Part shown: piece after piece, positions 58,958 to 64,000 of the stretch
How the letters are laid out: every line of letters starts with the position of its first letter
How positions within the stretch are numbered: position 1 is the first letter of the stretch
Assembly: GCA_030998015.1 (NCBI GenBank)
Contig: JARWMV010000236.1
Coordinates: 310,001 to 374,000, forward strand
From: Ceratorhiza oryzae-sativae
Taxonomy: Eukaryota; Basidiomycota; Agaricomycetes; Cantharellales; Ceratobasidiaceae
Length of the DNA stretch: 64,000 nucleotides
Direction: 5' to 3'
Notes under the pieces: model-generated
What the model was told of the DNA's origin: nothing
What the model saw: only the letters and a program-made list of their open reading frames with translations
The model's database searches: none
Translations under genes and position numbers: made by a program

Positions 58958-60687
58958 TTAATGCATCCTTTGCCACCAATTGGGTCCGCTTCGTGTACTA
59001 TTGTCACGATAATATTCGCATCCGCGATTGTGTCGATGGTTTCCCTCGTTCCGAATAGGGTTGTAATCCGCAAGACAAAGCCAACAGCTACCACACGCTG
59101 GTTAGTGGGAAATACCGGGCTATTCAACCGGCATTAATACTCACAATTCATGTCCACAGCCGGCTGGTCGACGACAAGTCATATGGTCGCAGCCATCGAT
59201 CTTTTGGATCTTTAAACGTTTTAATTTAATCTAAACTCTATGCTTTTTTTTTTTTTTTGTGCCGAATGCCGACTTACTCTGCGACCGCATTTTGGGTTTG
59301 GACACGTCTTGGCGTTTTGAGAAATATACTCTTCACTTGCGAGGTCTTGCGTTTGCCGATCACGTTGAGCGTCGTACTCGGAACATGTAAGCCCGGTATG
59401 CCATGGTATATCATGCTTAAAGCAAGACTTGGCGTGGCACGAATAGCAAATAACGATAGGCTCCGAGTCTTGATAGCACAAGGTGAGCGTTATTTCTAGT
59501 CGGTGATGGAGGGCTTTTGCTCACCTCCGTTATCATGGATTGTCCTGCACCGCAGGACGGGTTCTTACACCATACGAAACTCGAGTCATCCTGCAGCACA
59601 CGGCGGAGAAGCAACGCCTCGTATCTGTATTGACGTTATAGTTGAGTGAATAGCATGCGCATACAACCAACAGACTCTGACACACACCGTTCGAAAGACA
59701 CCTTGTTGCCTGCTAAATTACGTTTTACATCAGCATAATCCATGGCCTTTCTGCATTCGACCTCGGGGCAGAATATCGTAGTTGAATTATCAGTTAATAT
59801 GGCGTGCGATATCTGTTGTTCTAAACAGGATTGACAGGCCGTTGGCTTGTGCGTACACTGAACGCTAGGAGGCAGTCGAGGCAGCGTGTCCGATGTCTCA
59901 AGACAAATACAACAGGTCGTGTACGACTTTTGATAGTTATCAGGGGCGTTTGACGAAACTGGGCTTGGGCGCGGCGGCCAACATCGTCGGCGTCTTCGCC
60001 AACGGATCTCCCCCATCGTTCGTTTTTCGTTATCTCCATCATATGGGTTCAATAGCTCCTGGTGGAATAAAAGCTCGCTTGACAGCTGCTCATTTCCACG
60101 AAATAGGATATGTGGGTCGACAGCAAGTCTTGCAACAACGGCATTACGGGGGTTGGTTGTATGATTTTGCTGGCTTTGGTCATCGTTCAATTGCCGCTGT
60201 GCGACCCAATCTGCTGCATGCTCTGGTATTAGATATGGTTCGTACACTCCAGCGGCTGTTTGCACGTGTTGAATAGGTTCTAGACCCCTGGGAGAGATGA
60301 AAAGCGACGTGACATTTACACGTTTCCATCGTGGCACAGAGCCGGAGGGCATGTCCGACGCAAGCCTATCATGGCCAGTACGTGTGCTATCATACGGTTG
60401 TCGAGAATGGCTCAAGGGTGTTTCAGAGTTCATAATGCGAGGGTCATCGTTAGAGTTACTGCGGCTCGTCTGAGGATTCCTATTTGGGTTGGAGCTTGAG
60501 CTGCCGGTGTTGGCAGGTTCTAGTCCATATATTGACTGCGAGTGGCTCGATAATCGGGAAGAACAGGTACGGTTCCAGCTATGAAAGCATTGGAGTGAGG
60601 TCTTCCTCCATATTCGTTGCGCGCACGAATCCCATCGGCAGCGACTTCGTCAAAAGGAGGATGGTGTTTTCCTCGGCACTGAAACAT
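58958..60687 (-). CDS. RING1-IBR-RING2 (RBR) ubiquitin ligase 2
   Basis: Start at 60687 (MFQCRGKHHPPFDEVAADG) with a frame break near 60523: one base restored there joins it to LEPANTGSSSSNPNRNPQ and the ATG at 60433, which is the alternative start. RING1: CCICLETSDTLPRLPPSVQC, CQSCLEQQI, IFCPEVECR. IBR: FVWCKNPSCGAGQ, CFKHDIPWHTGLTC. RING2: KTCPNPKCGRRV, then IQKIDGCDHMTCRRPAGCGH, FCWLCLADYNPIRNEGNHRH. The intron before the last motif carries 16 A in a row on the sense strand. The N-terminal part differs from copy 1. It ends RMH at 58958. Confidence 0.82.
59244..59259. repeat. T16 homopolymer in RBR2 intron
   Basis: Sixteen T on the plus strand (A on the sense strand) inside the intron before the RING2 catalytic exon of RBR copy 2. 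Confidence 0.7.
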
Positions 60688-61105
60688 TATACCTTAATGT
60701 AATATGCTGCGCGAGTAAACTATTGTTTGAAAGCGATCAGCAACCCTAGCGCTATGCAACGATAGTAAACGGCGAGATGGCCCTTGAGTGGGTGGTATCG
60801 TTTAGTGCGGTTTAAGCTACACAGTCACACTTACCACTCGTATAACAAGAATAATCCAATGGCGTTTCGACACAAAGCGATAGGAGATATTGCCTAGGGA
60901 TCTATGACGATGGGGAGAAGGAGGGTTCTGGCGCCCAAAGTCTTTACCGCCGGGCGGTCAGCACCCGAAACACACGAGTTTTGATGTCTCGCTTGAAAAT
61001 ATAGGGACTTTTGATTTCAGTGTTGGGAGGCGCCTTGTCTTCGCATGATTGATGAACGGGATAGCTCATACATGTATTATCGGGCATGTGGAAATAAAGA
61101 CAATT
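60688..61105. other. Spacer between RBR copies 2 and 3
   Basis: 418 bases with the presumed promoter of copy 2 and 3' flank of copy 3. No gene recognised. Confidence 0.5.
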
Positions 61106-62435
61106 TTACATGCATACACAGTGTGAGTCGAAACGAGAGGTATAATACACGCAGTGCGATTTATGCCGGTTTCTACTCGCCTTCAAACAAACCCAACAGC
61201 TATTTATTTCCGGTCCGAGTCAGAGAATAAATGGACGTTTCACAGCAAAAAAGAACAAACAAACTCACAACTCTTGTCCACACCCTGCTGGTCGTCGACA
61301 TGTCATATGATCACACCCGTCAATTTTTTCAATCTACCAAACAACCAAGTCAGCGCTCACACAAGCTCTGTCAAAAGTCAAAGGAAAAAGAAAGAAAGAA
61401 AGTAGCGCTGATATTTACTCTACGTCTGCAACGTCTATTTGGACATGCTTTCGTGTGCTTCTCGATGTACTTTTCGCTGGCTTGGTTCAATTGTGTTTGT
61501 GTGTTGCGTTGTTCATCGTCATATTGGGCACACGTGAGGCCAACGTGCCATGGGATGTTGTGGATGAAACATGATTGGGCGTTGCAAGCTCCGCAGACAA
61601 CAATAGGCATCTCGGCTGTTGTCCGAAAGTCAGCGTCTATGAGTGTGAACGACCTAGTGGTGCACCCTTACCCCCGCCTTCATGGATCTGACCAGCATTA
61701 CAATCAGGATTCTTGCACCACACAAACTCGCGCTCGTTTTGCAAGAGCCTTCGTAAAAGTAAGGCCTCATATCTACATGATAAAAAGGCTCACGAGTCGG
61801 TCTTTACGAGTACGCATATAGTCACTACCAGCTCACCGTTCAAGGCATTCCCTATTATTCCTTGCGCCCCTTTTAATATCCAAATACTCCATAGTCCTCC
61901 TACATTCGGCATCAGGACAGGGGAACGTAGTGAGACCCTGCGTTTGCACGAGGTGCACGATATACTCCTCCAAACACGAGTCGCAAACATTGGGGGGATG
62001 AGCGCAATTCATGGTTGGCGCCCGTTCCCCAAAGTCCGCAGGTTCAAGGCAAATAGAGCAAATAGGGGGGTCTTGGGGAGCCGACGGATCCACGTGTGGT
62101 GTGAACCCGGTGTCAGGGGTCGGTTGGAGCTGAGGTGCCCCTATCTCGCCATTGGGTGGCCGCTGGCGTCGCCCCAAACGCCAAGTGCCATCGTCTGTGC
62201 GGGCTATTCGACGACCCGGGTCATGATCGAATTGAAAAATCGAAATAATCGACTTTCGCGAGTCTTTTTTGGACTTGGGTGATTGTTTTGCAAGAACCGG
62301 TGGCGGATAATCAGGGTTATCGTTATCGTTGCCGAGGTTGTCTACTAGACGCGTGTAAAGTTTAGCGTTGATTTAGATGCTAACTTTAGGAGACAACTCA
62401 CCTTGCCCCCTATTCTCTAGCTCCATTGTTGCCAT
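61106..62435 (-). CDS. RING1-IBR-RING2 (RBR) ubiquitin ligase 3
   Basis: Start at 62435 (MATMELENRGQ), an intron, then about 90 hydrophilic residues. RING1: CSICLEPADFGERAPTMNC, CDSCLEEYI, FPCPDAECRRTMEYLDIK. IBR: EFVWCKNPDCNAGQ, then CGACNAQSCFIHNIPWHVG. RING2: KACPNRRCRRRV, then IEKIDGCDHMTCRRPAGCG, FCWVCLKASRNRHKSHC, ending at 61106. It is the shortest copy, with a much reduced disordered N-terminus. In the last motif the usual His before the splice is Gln (GCGQEF instead of GCGHEF), a possible zinc-ligand change. Confidence 0.82.
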
Positions 62436-62704
62436 ATCAGTGGCTGAGGATAACGAAGTAGGCTGAGCCGACGGCTGTTGGGAGACGATAGGGGAGTGGA
62501 GTTGACGGCAGGTCACCACGCCTAAATCACAGCTGCCTCTCGGGGCGGTGCGAGAATCAATGCCTCATGTTGTATTACTATATAAAGAGCATCAAAGCGA
62601 TCAAAAAGCTGAAAGAGTAACAAAGAGCGAATAGTATACAAATTAGATTATGGTCGGCACGCAGAGTGAAAGCAAATTCAAACGCATATACACACCGCAT
62701 TATT

Positions 62705-64000
62705 CTATCCGGCTTCGCTGCTGTTCATGATACGGTTCAGGAAACTCCTCTGGGATTCGGTAGGATTAAATGTCTCGTCGATATATGTATATTCTTCATC
62801 ATCTTCGCCTTGGTCCTGTTCCATGGGTGACGATGGAGTCATACTTGCCGTCCGGTCTCGGTGTGTCTTCATGGGGGTTCGTTTGATTATCTTTGTTGGC
62901 GTGACAATATATATTTCCTTGTCCATTACGCGTCGCGTTGTGGGTGTTGACACGTTCGCAGGTACCGCAGTCGGACATGGTCCTCCTTGAGAGGGTGACA
63001 TAGATGTCGCCTTGCTTGGAACTTGAGCTGGGGTTTTCCTTTGCTCCTCGGCAGCTCGTTTCGCCGCCAGTTCGCCTCTTTCGCTTCATTCTCCCTTCGA
63101 GCCGCCTCCGCCTGCTCCTGCTCTTTCCTCTTGACCTCCTCCAAACGTTGCCTCTCCCTCTCCCTCTCCCGCTCAGCCCTCATTACCCGCGCCCTCTCTG
63201 CCTCCACCAACGCTTCTTCCACAATCCTCCGCTCCAGAACCTGGCTGACTGACTGCGACGGCCGCAACGTCTCCCAAGGCGTCTCGCTCTCATCCTGAGT
63301 CTGCGTATTCTCGTCACCGAGCGGACTCGGGCTCGAATACCTCGTCGCCGGAGCCGGTTCGGGCGCTACGCGTATGGGCGACGGAGAACTAGAGCTCGAA
63401 CCGCGCTCTTCATCCCGCATCGGAGTCGATGGAATTCGGGCGGTTTCTTTTCCTTTTCCTTTGGCAGCGCGAGTAGGCGTCTTGGAGAGTGTAAGGATAA
63501 ATTTGCCAGTAGTCGTAACGCGAACAGGGCTGGTCGCGATATCCAATCGTGGCGCACGAGCCTCGAGTTCCATAGCTTGTTCATCCACGTCGCTGCTATC
63601 CACTATTTCTAGGTCTAGGTCTTCTGCATGCCTAGCCAAGGGAGTGCCCTGACTAGGTGTGGTGGGGCGTAGAGCTCTTGTCTTACGTTTCGGACGAGCC
63701 GATCCAGTAGCGGCATTGCGCGCGCCGGCGCTCTGGCTCCATGCATACGGCTTGTTTTTGCTCGTGCCCGAGACCCGACGTTGGGATTTGGGTTGAGAAT
63801 CCTCCACGACGGACTCGTCTTGAGTTTGTGTTTCGAGATTGAGGGTGGGGTTTTGAGCGACAACAGGACTCGACACCGAGGACGGACCAGCACGCAGCTT
63901 GACAGGCGTAGTCACCGACTTGGATCGCGATCGAGCTCGTGCGCGCTCAAACGCAAGGACCAACGGTGAACCCTTGAACTTCATCGACCCAGGGGTTCCA
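62705..64000 (-). CDS. Disordered coiled-coil protein, 5' end outside window
   Basis: The frame is open to the right edge. It contains an ATG at 63984 (MKFKGSPLVLAFERARARS) with in-frame GTPGS before it, so the true start may lie outside. The product is rich in Arg, Ser, Thr, Pro and Glu, with a charged helix ERRIVEEALVEAERARVMRA and following Arg/Glu repeats. Near 63054 one base seems lost: the frame ending RRNE resumes as AAEEQRKTPAQVPSKATSM and continues to a stop at 62705 with an acidic end (EEYTYIDETFNPTESQRSFL). No family recognised. Confidence 0.6.

Noticed and set aside
58747..59127. 126-codon minus-strand frame with hydrophobic stretches
   Set aside because: It overlaps the last exon of RBR copy 2 in another frame and reads through its splice site.

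Overview
This window is nuclear DNA of a filamentous basidiomycete. Almost every gene is split by GT-AG introns of about 48-60 bases. Two class I hydrophobins are present, and the single-copy genes are typical fungal ones: DASH subunit SPC19, NOP14, SPT3, ATG29, RIX1, MGM101, COA3 and KEX1. The style fits Agaricomycetes; Cantharellales (Rhizoctonia/Ceratobasidium) is my inference, not something proved here. No rRNA, tRNA, CRISPR array or complete transposon was seen.

Layout. 1-2.2 kb is gene-poor, with one possible decayed coding remnant. 2.3 kb carries the first of four BAG-domain co-chaperone-like genes; the other three form a tandem array at 23.9-28.1 kb. 3.1-7.4 kb is a gamma-tubulin complex component, head-to-head with MGM101. 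9.3-13.0 kb holds three tandem paralogues of an unrecognised multi-pass membrane protein sharing a 27-nt microexon. Then come SPC19, a large disordered protein, a glycerophosphodiester phosphodiesterase, a lysophosphatidic acid acyltransferase and ORC3. 28.8-37.3 kb has KEX1, a thioredoxin-like membrane protein, two tandem vWA proteins and a probable mitochondrial CxxCH protein. 37.7-39.6 kb is a divergent hydrophobin pair. 39.7-49.4 kb holds RIX1, an FAH-family hydrolase, DDI1, ATG29, SPT3 and COA3. 49.6-50.7 kb is a strongly CpG-depleted patch carrying an intact RNase III/dsRBD gene. NOP14, COX7 and YAF9 follow. 56.5-62.4 kb is a tandem array of three RING1-IBR-RING2 ubiquitin ligases, and a disordered protein runs off the right edge.

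The single-copy genes are housekeeping: ribosome assembly (NOP14, RIX1), replication and chromosome segregation (ORC3, SPC19, gamma-tubulin component), transcription and chromatin (SPT3, YAF9), mitochondrial respiration and DNA (MGM101, COA3, COX7), proteolysis and autophagy (DDI1, ATG29, RBR ligases, KEX1). Several sit in divergent pairs less than 230 bp apart. The lineage-specific part is the tandem families.

Caveat: at least fifteen apparent frame breaks, mostly single missing bases in short homopolymers, interrupt otherwise well-conserved genes, including essential ones. I treat these as probable assembly errors rather than pseudogenes. Exon limits are given where I could derive them by reading splice sites and checking phase.
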